Both the position numbers and the translations under genes were made by a program. DNA of 64,000 nucleotides, taken from assembly GCF_009936045.1 (NCBI RefSeq), contig NZ_QWEQ01000019.1:22385-86384 (forward strand), given 5' to 3'. Shown here one piece after another: positions 42,371-51,516 of this stretch. This DNA is from Emergencia sp. 1XD21-10 (GTDB lineage: Bacteria; Bacillota; Clostridia; Peptostreptococcales; Anaerovoracaceae). The stretch's first letter is position 1. Each line of letters opens with the position of its first letter. The notes below the pieces were generated by a model. It did no database searches and was not told the DNA's origin. It worked only from the letters and a program-made list of their open reading frames with translations.

Positions 42371-43343
42371 GTTCCGCACCTCCCTCCTGCAGCAAGCACG
42401 CACATAAATGCTGCTCTGCCACTTCTCTGAGCACAGGTTTTCGTTCCCTGCACAAAGGCGTGCAATCAGGGCACCGATCAGCAAAATTGCAGCCTGCTCT
42501 TTCTTCCGCAAGATTCGGCACAAAGCCTTTGATGGTCTGCAGCCTGCCTTCCTCTTTGGTAATCGTCGGCAGCGCTTTCATCAGCAGCTTCGTATACGGA
42601 TGTTTAGGATTGTCAAAGATTTCAAAGACTTCGCCCACTTCGATCAGGTTTCCCGCGTACATAACGCCGACTCTGTCAGCTACGTCCGCTACGATACCGA
42701 AATCATGGGTAATCATCAGGATTGCCGAATCATATTTTTTACGCAGTTCGTTCATCAGTTCAATGATGCCCGCCTGTATGGTCACATCCAGCGCCGTAGT
42801 CGGCTCGTCGGCAATGAGCAGCTTTGGGTTTCTGCACAGCATCATGCCAATCATGACACGCTGCCGCATGCCGCCGCTGATCTCATGGGGATAAGATTTC
42901 ATTCTCGATTCCACATCGGAGAGCTTCACGTCGCGGAGCATGTCAAAAGCGATTTGATAGGCTTTCTCCTTCTCCATCTTTTCGACCAGCAGCCCCTCCA
43001 TCATCTGCGTGCCCACGGTATAAACCGGGTTCAGAGAATCCAGCGGATTCTGGAAGATCATGCCGATTTCGCTGCCCCGCACCTTTGTCATTTCCTGACG
43101 AGACAATTCCAGCAGATTTCTTCCGTCAAAATTGACCGCGCCGCCGCTGATTTTACCCGGCGATTTAATCAGCTGCATGACGCCCATAGCAGTCGTCGAC
43201 TTGCCGCAGCCGGATTCACCGACCAGGGCGAAGACCTCGCCTTTTTTAATATCGAAACTGACATGATCCACAGCCTTGACCGTGCCGCCCTGGGTTTCAA
43301 ATTGAATACACAGGTCCCTGACCTCTAAAAGATTTTCACTCAT
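42363..43343 (-). CDS. Dipeptide/oligopeptide ABC transporter ATPase (OppD/DppD-like)
   Basis: A 326-residue ATPase with Walker A GESGCGKS, signature ISGGMRQR and Walker B LLIADEPTTALD. The tail GCNFADRCPDCTPLC is the cysteine-rich oligopeptide-ABC domain. It partners with the adjacent DppF-like subunit, whose start lies within its last codons. It follows the second permease gene by 13 bases. Confidence 0.94.
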   Translation of the reverse strand: MSENLLEVRDLCIQFETQGGTVKAVDHVSFDIKKGEVFALVGESGCGKSTTAMGVMQLIKSPGKISGGAVNFDGRNLLELSRQEMTKVRGSEIGMIFQNPLDSLNPVYTVGTQMMEGLLVEKMEKEKAYQIAFDMLRDVKLSDVESRMKSYPHEISGGMRQRVMIGMMLCRNPKLLIADEPTTALDVTIQAGIIELMNELRKKYDSAILMITHDFGIVADVADRVGVMYAGNLIEVGEVFEIFDNPKHPYTKLLMKALPTITKEEGRLQTIKGFVPNLAEERAGCNFADRCPDCTPLCRERKPVLREVAEQHLCACLLQEGGAEHV

Positions 43344-43356
43344 TCTTTCGCCCTCC

Positions 43357-44190
43357 TTATACTTTTAGACGCGGGTCCAGGAGTTCCTTGACGCCTTCGC
43401 CAACCAGGTTGAAACCGAGCACTGTCCATACGATAGCAAGACCAGGTACCAGGGAAATCCACGGCGCATTTCTGATATACTGGATGCCCTCAGATAAAAT
43501 CATGCCCCAGTCAGGCAGCGGCTGCTGCGCGCCCAGTCCTAAAAATCCCATGGAAGTGGTCGACAGAATTGCCGACGGCAAAGCCAGGGTTGCTAGGATA
43601 ATAATGGTCGATACCAAATTCGGCAGAATATACCGCAATATAATGGAAATATCCTTTTCTCCGCAAATCTTTGCCGCTTCAATATAGGACAGTCCTTTCA
43701 GCGACTGCACCTTCGCGCGGACAATTTTGGTAAACTGCGCCCAGCTGACGACTGCAACGGAAATTGCTACGTTCTGCGCGCTGGACCCCAACATCAGTAC
43801 GATGGCCATCGCCAGAATAATCGGCGGAATAGACCAGGTCGTATCTGTTACAAAGCATACGATTTTGTCCACGGTCTTTCCATAATAACCGGCGATAATG
43901 CCTAAGGTCACGCCAATGAGTGTTTCAATGACAACTGCTACGATTCCTACACCCAGCGCAATTCTGGAACCGTAGAAGACCCTGCTCAAAATACATCTGC
44001 CGTACTGATCTGTTCCCAGCGGATATTCCCCGCAGGGTTTTGCCAGACGCATTGACATGTTCTGTTCTGTATATGTATGCGGCGAAAGCAATGACGCGAA
44101 AATGACCACCACAATGACCGCCAGAAACAATACCGCGCCGATGACGAACATCTTGTTCTGCAGCATCAGTTTCCATTTTTCTTTTCTCAT
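43357..44190 (-). CDS. Dipeptide ABC transporter permease (DppC-like)
   Basis: A 277-residue inner-membrane permease with about six helices. The N-terminal phrase AKPCGEYPLGTDQYGRCILSRVFYG and the EAA loop EAAKICGEKDISIILRYILP are typical of DppC/OppC. It forms the channel with the DppB-like protein encoded 10 bases upstream. The start ATG at 44190 has an AGGAGGCAGCAT leader. Confidence 0.94.
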   Translation of the reverse strand: MRKEKWKLMLQNKMFVIGAVLFLAVIVVVIFASLLSPHTYTEQNMSMRLAKPCGEYPLGTDQYGRCILSRVFYGSRIALGVGIVAVVIETLIGVTLGIIAGYYGKTVDKIVCFVTDTTWSIPPIILAMAIVLMLGSSAQNVAISVAVVSWAQFTKIVRAKVQSLKGLSYIEAAKICGEKDISIILRYILPNLVSTIIILATLALPSAILSTTSMGFLGLGAQQPLPDWGMILSEGIQYIRNAPWISLVPGLAIVWTVLGFNLVGEGVKELLDPRLKV

Positions 44191-44200
44191 ATGCTGCCTC

Positions 44201-45130
44201 CTATTCCAGACGAATACGCGGATCTAAAATGCCGGATATCATATCGCCTATGATATTGCAAATGACCGTCAAAATGGTAATAACGAACACAATGCCCTGT
44301 ACGATGACAAAGTCCTGTTTTGCGATGCCTTTCCAGAGCAGCTGTCCCATGCCCGGCCACGCGAAAACATTTTCCACAACCACCGCGCCGCCAATGAGCC
44401 ACGGCAGTGACAGGAAAAACATAACCGTTACCGGAATCAGCGCATTTCTGAGCACATGACGCACGAGAATTTTTTTGTCCGTGATGCCTTTTGCGTACGC
44501 CGTCGTCACGTATTTCTCGTCCATCACGTCCAAAACCTCCGACCTGGTCAGTCTGAAAATCTGCGCCAGTGCAGGCAGGGACAAGGTCAGCGCCGGCAAA
44601 ATCAATGAGGCAAAGCCGCTGTAGCCTGACAGAGGCAAAATATTCAGGTGAATACTGAACACCAGCATCAAAAGCACGCCCAGCCAGAACGGCGGCATCG
44701 ACCAAAGCACGACCGTCGTAATAGTCAGCGCCTTATCGGTCATCTTATTCTTGCGAACCGCCGCCAAAAGTCCCAGGGGAATTGCCAGCAGGTATTCGAT
44801 GACCAGCGCCGCCCCGGTTAAAATCAGGGTGTAAGGCAGCCGCTGCAAAATCAGATCGCTTACATTCTGTTTCAGGGAAATGGACATACCGAAATTCCCC
44901 CGCAATATGTTTCCAAGCCAATAAAAATACTGTACCACCGGAGGTTTGTCCAGTCCCCATTCCGCCTTAATTTCTTCCACCTTTTCCGCAGACACTCTTG
45001 TATCCACCATCAGGTCGACGGGATTGCCCGGCATCGCCTGCATGATACCGAAAATCAAAACGGTTACAAACAGTACGACCAGAATACCGATGAGCAGCCG
45101 CTTGATGATATAACGCATAATATCGTTCAA
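44201..45130 (-). CDS. Dipeptide ABC transporter permease (DppB-like)
   Basis: A 309-residue inner-membrane permease with about six helices. MPGNPVDLMVDTRVS after the first helix and the EAA loop TAYAKGITDKKILVRHVLRN are typical of DppB/OppB. It is the partner of the DppC-like permease. It follows the beta-lactamase-fold hydrolase gene in the operon by 61 bases. Confidence 0.94.
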   Translation of the reverse strand: MNDIMRYIIKRLLIGILVVLFVTVLIFGIMQAMPGNPVDLMVDTRVSAEKVEEIKAEWGLDKPPVVQYFYWLGNILRGNFGMSISLKQNVSDLILQRLPYTLILTGAALVIEYLLAIPLGLLAAVRKNKMTDKALTITTVVLWSMPPFWLGVLLMLVFSIHLNILPLSGYSGFASLILPALTLSLPALAQIFRLTRSEVLDVMDEKYVTTAYAKGITDKKILVRHVLRNALIPVTVMFFLSLPWLIGGAVVVENVFAWPGMGQLLWKGIAKQDFVIVQGIVFVITILTVICNIIGDMISGILDPRIRLE

Positions 45131-45191
45131 AGTGATTCCTCCAATCAGCGGGCAGAAGAAGTCTGTTCTCTGCCCGCCTTTTCTACTTTAT

Positions 45192-46226
45192 CTATGCAAA
45201 TACTTCTTTTACGATTTTCTCATACAGCTGATTCTTCGGCAGCCCTTCGTAATTGGTAAGCATGATGATGGAAATCCGATCGTCTACATACCGGGAGCAG
45301 CGGGAAATAAATCCCATAGTACCTCCTGTATGCCAGATTTCCTTATGCCCCGGCGTTTCTCCGTTTAGGAAAAATCCCAGACCATAGCCTGTTCCTTCAC
45401 CGTTTTTCAGGCGATTTTCCACAAAAGATTCCGCCATCGCTTCTCTGGAAAGAAAACAGCTTTCACTACTTTCATAAAGGTGCCTGTGCCATGTCAGCAT
45501 ATCGTCCACATTGGACTGTATGTTGCCGTCTGCATAGCCGACCAGCCGCATATCGTAGACTTGCTTCGCAAAGCTGCCGTCTGGTTGTACCTCATAGCCT
45601 TCAATCAGGGAAGCAGGTTTTTCATCCATATCATCCGGCGCGCAAGATTTTTGCATTCCAACCGGTTTCAGAATTTTTTCTTCCAGAAATTTTCCAAACG
45701 GCATGCCGGAAAGCTGTTCTACAATCTCGCCCAGCATCACATAGGCGGAATTGCTGTAGCTGTACTGACTGTCCGGCGCAAAATCCAGTACATCAAAGGT
45801 CTTGATAATTTTCAGCATATCCTTCGCACTTGCATACGCCGCCTGATCCCACTTCTGCCATGTGCTGTCATCAAAATATTCTTTGATGCCGGACTGATGA
45901 TTCATGAGCTGTCGCACAGTGATGCTTTTGACAAAGGGCGGAAAGTCCGGAAAAAACCGGTCGATGGTCTCATCCAAAGACAACAACCCCTGTTCTTTCA
46001 GCATCAAAATTGCAAAGCAGGTAAACTGCTTGGTGTTGGACGCGATTACAAAGTTGTCTTCCGGCGTAATCGATCTTCCGCTTTCCAAATCCGCCATACC
46101 GTAGGCTTTGCGCAGGAGAATCTCATCTCCCTTGGCGATCAGGAGCGCCATGCCCGGCGTTTTCTCATTCATGACCGGTGCAATGACCGCGTCCAGCCGC
46201 TGTTCCAGGTTTCCTTGCTGCATCAT
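45192..46226 (-). CDS. Serine hydrolase of the beta-lactamase/D-aminopeptidase fold
   Basis: A 344-residue class C beta-lactamase-like hydrolase without a signal peptide. The catalytic SxxK is S63-N-T-K66, the YxN motif is Y157-S-N159, and WHTGG near residue 300 stands for the third KTG-like motif. Cytosolic members include D-aminopeptidases and D-esterases rather than antibiotic resistance enzymes. Its place between the peptide-binding protein and the permease genes suggests it cleaves imported peptides, possibly with D-residues. Confidence 0.88.
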   Translation of the reverse strand: MMQQGNLEQRLDAVIAPVMNEKTPGMALLIAKGDEILLRKAYGMADLESGRSITPEDNFVIASNTKQFTCFAILMLKEQGLLSLDETIDRFFPDFPPFVKSITVRQLMNHQSGIKEYFDDSTWQKWDQAAYASAKDMLKIIKTFDVLDFAPDSQYSYSNSAYVMLGEIVEQLSGMPFGKFLEEKILKPVGMQKSCAPDDMDEKPASLIEGYEVQPDGSFAKQVYDMRLVGYADGNIQSNVDDMLTWHRHLYESSESCFLSREAMAESFVENRLKNGEGTGYGLGFFLNGETPGHKEIWHTGGTMGFISRCSRYVDDRISIIMLTNYEGLPKNQLYEKIVKEVFA

Positions 46227-46229
46227 GCA

Positions 46230-47816
46230 CTACTCCTTTACCGTATCACCAAACAAACTTCTTCCGTCGTTGGTGATCTCAAATCCCTTGATATTGCTTC
46301 TCGTCGCAGTGCAATCAACATCCGCGAACAGGGGAACTGCCGGCATCTGCGCGAAAATCGCATCGTGAAATTCTTCGTATTTCTTCACACGTTTCTCCGG
46401 ATCGGTGATGTAACGGGCTTCTTCCAGCTTCTTCGTTACAGTCGCGTCATGCCAAGGGTAACCGGAAGCCTCGGTAAATACATAATAGAGAATATCCGCA
46501 TCAACCCATTCAAAGTTTCTGGATGCCGACTGATAGTTATTTTCTCTCATCAGCTGCTTGATGTACGGTCCTTCATATTCTCTGATTTCCACATCGATGC
46601 CGACCTGTTTCAGCTGATCCTGCAGTACCGGCGCTGAAGCCTTCGCTGTCGCTCTGTCAGTGGAAGAACAGAATTCAAAGGTCAGCTTCTTTCCATCTTT
46701 TTCGACAAATCCGTCGCCGTCCTTATCCTCGTAGCCGGCTTCTTTCAGAAGGGCTTTCGCCTTTTCCTGGTCAAACTTGTAGAGTTCTGCAAGGGCCGCT
46801 TCCTTTTCTTCACTGAAGCCTGCCTGTGCCTTGGAAATGAATCCGTAGGTCGGCGCGATGACATTGTTCATGGATTGAGCCAGCGCGTCCTTGTCGATTG
46901 CCAGGTTGATTGCCTGCCGCACTTTGATGTCGTCAAGAGGCGCAGTATCTGTGTTCATCATCAGGTAAGATACGCCTGCCTGCTCATTTTCGTAAGTGGT
47001 GATATCCGCATTTGCCTTCAAATCTTCGCGGCTTGCTGCCGGAATATTGTAAGCGATATCGACGTTGCCGGCTTCCAGTTCGCTGACTCTGGTGAATTCA
47101 TCCGGAATGAAACGGACGATAATCTCATCAAAGTTTGCCAGTCCTTTATTTTCCACATTCGGGTTCGCGGTTCTGAAGTTCGGGTTCTTCTCCAGAATAA
47201 TCTGGGAACCTGCCTGCCAGTCCTTTACCATATACATACCGTTGGTTACCGCGCACCGGTTGTATTCGTCTTTACCCATTTCTTCTGCTTTATCAACATG
47301 AACAACGCCGCCGAAGTCGCTGCACAGGCTTGCCCACATATATGCCGCAGGCTCTGACAGATGGTAAATCAAGGTCGTGTCATCAACGACTTCAATGTCT
47401 TTAATGGCTTCTACGTCTCCGGAATATTCACTGATATCCTTCATTCTCAGCACAGATTTCTTGACGCTTTCCGCAGTCAGCGGATCCCCGTTGGAAAACT
47501 TGGAATCCGCAAAGAGATGGAATGTAATGGAAAGTCCATCCTCGGAAATCTCGTAGCTTTCTGCAAAGCATGGCAGAATTTCTCCCAAATCCTTGCTGTA
47601 AGTAACCAGCGGACTGTAGATCAGTTCATGGACTACATTGGTCCAGCCAATCTGCTGAATGTCTGTACCTTCTACTTCATCCTGCACTGCGATGACCAGC
47701 GTCTTGCTGCCTTCGCCTTCGCTGCTGTCATTACCGCCGCATCCGCTCATCAGCGTGACTGCTGCAAGCAGCATGATCAGTAATATTACAGTAAACTTTT
47801 TCTGTTTCTTTAACAT
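46230..47816 (-). CDS. Peptide-binding lipoprotein (SBP family 5)
   Basis: A 528-residue extracellular substrate-binding protein of the DppA/OppA type. A lipoprotein signal with lipobox LMSGC (C26) anchors it to the membrane. The body carries family phrases such as ADSKFSNGDPLTAESVKKSV and VRQAINLAIDKDALA. The start at 47816 follows AGGAGAAAGAGAAG. An upstream extension of the open frame would place the signal peptide internally. It delivers peptides to the permeases encoded downstream. Confidence 0.95.
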   Translation of the reverse strand: MLKKQKKFTVILLIMLLAAVTLMSGCGGNDSSEGEGSKTLVIAVQDEVEGTDIQQIGWTNVVHELIYSPLVTYSKDLGEILPCFAESYEISEDGLSITFHLFADSKFSNGDPLTAESVKKSVLRMKDISEYSGDVEAIKDIEVVDDTTLIYHLSEPAAYMWASLCSDFGGVVHVDKAEEMGKDEYNRCAVTNGMYMVKDWQAGSQIILEKNPNFRTANPNVENKGLANFDEIIVRFIPDEFTRVSELEAGNVDIAYNIPAASREDLKANADITTYENEQAGVSYLMMNTDTAPLDDIKVRQAINLAIDKDALAQSMNNVIAPTYGFISKAQAGFSEEKEAALAELYKFDQEKAKALLKEAGYEDKDGDGFVEKDGKKLTFEFCSSTDRATAKASAPVLQDQLKQVGIDVEIREYEGPYIKQLMRENNYQSASRNFEWVDADILYYVFTEASGYPWHDATVTKKLEEARYITDPEKRVKKYEEFHDAIFAQMPAVPLFADVDCTATRSNIKGFEITNDGRSLFGDTVKE

Positions 47817-47881
47817 CTTCTCTTTCTCCTTTTCATTTTTATATCCACAACCGAAGGATGTCTTTCTTCCGGCTGATGAAC

Positions 47882-49252
47882 TCATATCTTATAGCCAATC
47901 ATGACCGTCAGCAATGGCTGAAAACGATGATTCATACCGAGAATCCTGCAAGCATCTTCTTCAAAAGACAGAATACTGAAGTCCAGCTGGCAGCAAAGAC
48001 CGCTGGTTTCCGCAAGCTGGCACATCATATGGGCGCTGATGCTGGTTTCGCCTGTTTTCTTCGCAAGCTCTCTGCAGCCTGCTTCTATCCTCTGTATTTC
48101 GGTATAAAAGACCAACATGACAGGCGGAACGTTGCCCTCTTCCTGTAAAGGATCGCTTTGCCGCAGCAGCGCCGTAATTTGACTGCGCATTGCACTGCTG
48201 GAAATCCGCATGACCTCTACCCCTTCTGGCAGCCGCTGCTTAACAAATTCCGTCAGGGACAAAACCAGTGTCCGGGACACTTTTCGCTTATTGAACTGCA
48301 GATGCCGCCGCTCAATCACCGGAAAGGGAATCTCGTGTGCCGCATTTCCGTCTTTCTGCGTCCGTACCGTTTGAAAATGCAGCAGCCGCTCCTGTATGCA
48401 CGTGTCCTCCGCGTCAATCTTTCTGAACTGCGCGCTTTGGGAAAGATATTGATTTCGAAATTCCGCCGGTGTACATTTCAGATACATGGCAAAATGCTTA
48501 TAGAAATACCGCGGTGCCGAAAATCCGCAGAGCTCGGAAATCATGGTAACATTCTTCCGTCCCTGAATCAGATACCGCACAGACTGAATGATGCGGTAAT
48601 ATGCCAGCGTATCCTTAAAATTCATATTTAACCGCTCATTAAACTCTTTAGACAAATACTGCTGACTGACATATTCGCCGTCCGCCAGCTGCTTTAGATT
48701 AATTTTCTCATCGCAGTGATTATACATATAGGTACAGATGCGCAAAAAACGTTCCGCCCGCGGATCCGTTCCCCGCTTGACGTTGAGCATGTTCAAAAGA
48801 TCATGACAATTATCCACAATAAAATTAACAATGTCGCAAACCCACTGTTCTATGACGGCGCGATCTCTCTGTACCAGGCAGTCACCGTACAGCATCTGCA
48901 GCTTATCTTTCAGCATCGCCTGTGCCTTGCTGCCTGTAGTCGAATCGTAAAAAAGCGTGGTATTGCAGTTGTACATTCCAGTCTCTATGAGATTACAGTA
49001 CTCCACCGCTTTTTCCCTTTGGATTTCAAAGAATAAAATCAAATTGTCTTCACTGCACTCTTCAATACAGAAAGGTTCTTCAATATTGACAATTTCAATC
49101 TGTCCCGCGGACAGTGTATGTACCCCTGCAACCCATCTGCAGCTGACACTGCCGCAAAGCACATAGAGCAGCCTCAAATTTTCGCTCAAATGGAACGGCA
49201 TATAAGTGACCTGTCCCGCATCAATTTTCAGCAAATTCTCGTACAGTTTCAT
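47882..49252 (-). CDS. AraC family regulator with long C-terminal extension
   Basis: A 456-residue regulator. An N-terminal cupin-like sensing part (about 1-140) is followed by an AraC double helix-turn-helix (about 165-275, with LKQLADGEYVSQQYLSKEF and ISELCGFSAPRYFYKHF). About 180 further residues resemble no DNA-binding motif. In similar clostridial regulators this part is a glycoside-hydrolase-39-like or ligand-binding module. Here I cannot name it. The gene lies 65 bases upstream of the peptide-binding lipoprotein gene and probably controls, or is transcribed with, the transporter operon. Confidence 0.88.
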   Translation of the reverse strand: MKLYENLLKIDAGQVTYMPFHLSENLRLLYVLCGSVSCRWVAGVHTLSAGQIEIVNIEEPFCIEECSEDNLILFFEIQREKAVEYCNLIETGMYNCNTTLFYDSTTGSKAQAMLKDKLQMLYGDCLVQRDRAVIEQWVCDIVNFIVDNCHDLLNMLNVKRGTDPRAERFLRICTYMYNHCDEKINLKQLADGEYVSQQYLSKEFNERLNMNFKDTLAYYRIIQSVRYLIQGRKNVTMISELCGFSAPRYFYKHFAMYLKCTPAEFRNQYLSQSAQFRKIDAEDTCIQERLLHFQTVRTQKDGNAAHEIPFPVIERRHLQFNKRKVSRTLVLSLTEFVKQRLPEGVEVMRISSSAMRSQITALLRQSDPLQEEGNVPPVMLVFYTEIQRIEAGCRELAKKTGETSISAHMMCQLAETSGLCCQLDFSILSFEEDACRILGMNHRFQPLLTVMIGYKI

Positions 49253-49272
49253 GACTTTTTCTCCTTTTATTT

Positions 49273-49301
49273 ATTGTATTTTTTCAAAATTACAATAGCA
49301 A
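49273..49301 (-). promoter_or_regulatory. Promoter of the AraC regulator and peptide operon
   Basis: On the minus strand TTGCTA (49296-49301) and TACAAT (49273-49278) are 17 bases apart. The motif ACAATA recurs three times nearby, around and upstream of the promoter. Confidence 0.55.
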
Positions 49302-49343
49302 TACACAAAATTAAACTGTTATTGTACTTTTTTAACCAAAATA

Positions 49344-49390
49344 AAACAAGTGCGCTAGGTCACGACTCGCATGACCTGCGCACTTGTTTT
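49344..49390. terminator. Strong hairpin terminator upstream of the AraC gene
   Basis: AAACAAGTGCGC pairs with GCGCACTTGTTT, with an inner AGGTCA/TGACCT stem, and T-rich sequence on both strands. It isolates the AraC gene from the decayed region. Confidence 0.8.
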
Positions 49391-49403
49391 CTATGTGTTG
49401 TAC

Positions 49404-49620
49404 TTATTCTTGTTCTTTTTTATGCCATTCTTGCAAAACCGCTTCTACTTGTGCGATTAGCTGTTTTCTGTCGAGGATATAGGAAATATACCGGGATGCA
49501 AATATTGTATGAGACAGTCCTCCAAGGGCATACTCCGCCGCCGCGTCCCTACAAACATCAAGCTGCGTTTATCTGCATCAGAAATCGTTCAATTTTATCG
49601 CGCCTCTCAAGATATGCTGA
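49404..49620 (-). pseudogene. Possible decayed gene, unidentified
   Basis: On the minus strand two short open stretches in different frames look protein-like. One reads LERRDKIERFLMQINAA then stop, ending near 49558. The other reads GLSHTIFASRYISYILDRKQ and on to LQEWHKKEQE with a stop at 49404-49406. Neither has a start codon. They may be parts of one frameshifted gene, but I do not recognise the family. Confidence 0.3.
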
Positions 49621-49721
49621 AATCAGTATAGCATAAAAACGGCTTTTTTCTACACAACAAAAAGGAGCGCCGCAGCAGTTATGTACCATAACCATAGCGC
49701 CTGATTCATTTTGTCCGGACA

Positions 49722-49919
49722 TTTGATCATGTCGTAAAACATCTGCTCCTGTCCTCTCATCATACTGAGCGCGCCGAAGTGTTGCTGCTAAAAACGAATC
49801 TTTCCATCACAGAAATCGCCCTTCGCGCCGGCTTTTCTTCATCGGGATATTTCACTAACGTGTTTCGTGAAAAGCACGGCATAACGCCCAGCGGGTTTAG
49901 GAATTTCCTAAACCGGTAG
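49722..49919 (+). pseudogene. Remnant of an AraC-type helix-turn-helix domain
   Basis: A plus-strand frame ending at 49919 reads as the C-terminal half of an AraC DNA-binding domain: AEVLLLKTNLSITEIALRAG followed by FSSSGYFTNVFREKHGITPS and then a stop. No start codon or N-terminal domain is present upstream. The fragment overlaps the 3' end of the DUF234 ATPase gene by 12 bases. It is a truncated remnant, not a working regulator. Confidence 0.72.
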
Positions 49920-51368
49920 ATTTACGATTGTTTCAAGGGAATAAAGACGCACCGTCTCCGGATTTGCCGCCGCAAGCTCTACAAGTTTCTTATCAAATCC
50001 ACTTTCAGAAAAAAGCGCGTAGTGAAATCTCGCCTTTTCTTTAAGCGGTGTGAGCTTTGCCGAAACGTCAAGGTAATCCGAATAATCAAATAGACTGTTT
50101 TTAAACTTACATTCGCAGACCAAATACTTATCTGCGTCCTGACTGATTCCAAGAATATCAATCTCTGTTTCTGCAGTGCGCAAGCCGCCATGTGCAATTT
50201 TATTGCGAACTGTAGTTTTTCCCATCCAGCGTCCAAGCTTTGCATAGCGGAATGGGAGTGCATGCTGCTTCTGCAGTTCTTTTAAATACTCCTTGCAGAT
50301 ATCTTCAAAAGCAAAGGATACAAACCTGTGTAATGCAGGCTTTACGATATATTCATATACGCCATCCACATCGCCGTCTTCAAGCTGAGAAAAGTTAGCA
50401 AATCCAAAAGCATACCAAAATCTAAAGAAATGGTCAGTTAAACGATAAATCCCCCTACTGGTATTTGCCTTTTCCTTTAGCCCTGTATCCACTGAAAACT
50501 CCCGCTCAACGATTCCAAGCTCTATAAGATTTTTCAGATAAACGCTGGTCTTTGCCGTATCTTCGACAAGAGACTTCTGGCTGATTTCGTTCAGCTTTGT
50601 ACTCCCCAAAGCAACTGCCTCAATGATAGAATTGTATATCGGCGTTTCACGAAGTTCCTGGTGCAGCAAAAAATCCACTTCACTGTATAGCACGCAGCCC
50701 TTGGATAAGATATTCCGCTTAATGTTTTCTTCTATCGTAAGGTTCGGACTCCATTGCTTCAGGTAATGTGGTACTCCGCCAAGTACCGCGTAAGCAGTAA
50801 CTTTATCTCCCTCGGAGTAATTTGGGAAAAATTTCACAACGTCATAAAAGCCCATTTCTTCCATCTTATAAATTCCCGTTGCTCTTCCATATAACGGATT
50901 TTTCTCAGCAAGCAGTTCTTTTTCAATAAAGCTCATAGAACTTCCGCACAGAATTATCATGACATTTCTTTCCTTTAATTCACTGTCCCAAAGGTTCTGT
51001 AAAATAGAGGGAATACTGCGGTTGGTCCGGCACATATAAGGAAATTCATCTATAACAACCAGCTTCTTCTCCGGTCCATAAGGCAAATCTAATATTGCAC
51101 GAAATGCATTCTCCCAATCAGAAAACTCCGTTATATACTTCTTCGCAGGGATATCCTCTCTGAGCAGCTGTTTGGAAAACTTTTCAAGCTGCATTGGATC
51201 AGTCGTCTGGGTACAGGAAAAAAAGACGTGAGGTTTCCCCTTGCAGAACTCTCTCAGCGTTTCAGTTTTGCCTATACGTCGTCTGCCGTACAAAACAATC
51301 AGCTGTCCGCCCTCAGTCCCATATTTATCGTTTAAAAACTTCAGTTCCGCTTCTCTTCCTATGAACAT
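49908..51368 (-). CDS. AAA ATPase with DUF234-type C-terminal domain
   Basis: A 486-residue ATPase of the archaeal-type AAA group common in anaerobic bacteria. Walker A is YGRRRIGKTE (27-36) and the Walker B region is KLVVIDEFPYMC. The STAND-like middle part carries a winged-helix segment. The C-terminal DUF234 domain ends in a nuclease-like ETEIDILGISQDADKYLVCECKF (D, E and K spaced as in PD-(D/E)XK enzymes). The biological role is unknown. It is a single-gene unit with its own promoter and tandem repeats at the start site. Confidence 0.88.
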   Translation of the reverse strand: MFIGREAELKFLNDKYGTEGGQLIVLYGRRRIGKTETLREFCKGKPHVFFSCTQTTDPMQLEKFSKQLLREDIPAKKYITEFSDWENAFRAILDLPYGPEKKLVVIDEFPYMCRTNRSIPSILQNLWDSELKERNVMIILCGSSMSFIEKELLAEKNPLYGRATGIYKMEEMGFYDVVKFFPNYSEGDKVTAYAVLGGVPHYLKQWSPNLTIEENIKRNILSKGCVLYSEVDFLLHQELRETPIYNSIIEAVALGSTKLNEISQKSLVEDTAKTSVYLKNLIELGIVEREFSVDTGLKEKANTSRGIYRLTDHFFRFWYAFGFANFSQLEDGDVDGVYEYIVKPALHRFVSFAFEDICKEYLKELQKQHALPFRYAKLGRWMGKTTVRNKIAHGGLRTAETEIDILGISQDADKYLVCECKFKNSLFDYSDYLDVSAKLTPLKEKARFHYALFSESGFDKKLVELAAANPETVRLYSLETIVNLPV

Positions 51369-51386
51369 ATGATCCTCCCTTTAATG

Positions 51387-51451
51387 ACTAAATCCAAATT
51401 TACTAAATCTAAATTTAGTATTATTATACCCGATTTTTCTAAAGACAGCAA
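51387..51451 (-). promoter_or_regulatory. Promoter with tandem and inverted repeats before the DUF234 ATPase gene
   Basis: On the minus strand TTGCTG (51446-51451) and TATAAT (51423-51428) are 17 bases apart. Just downstream ACTAAATCYAAATTT is repeated head-to-tail (51387-51401, 51402-51416), and TACTAAATCTAAATTTAGTA (51401-51420) is an inverted repeat. A regulator bound there would block initiation. Confidence 0.65.
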
Positions 51452-51474
51452 GGAATTTTGCAAAAGTATTTTCC

Positions 51475-51510
51475 CAAAACAAAACTGCAGCCTTATTAAA
51501 AGGTCTGCAG
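51475..51510 (-). terminator. Terminator of the glycyl radical enzyme operon
   Basis: On the minus strand CTGCAGACCTT pairs with AAGGCTGCAG and is followed by TTTTGTTTT. Confidence 0.8.
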
Positions 51511-51516
51511 TCTCAC

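Noticed and set aside
45192..46226. Antibiotic-resistance beta-lactamase
   Set aside because: There is no signal peptide, and the operon context with peptide uptake and a D-aminoacylase favours a peptidase or esterase role.
45480..46637. 385-codon plus-strand frame
   Set aside because: Antisense to the serine hydrolase and lipoprotein genes, which carry clear catalytic and lipobox motifs.
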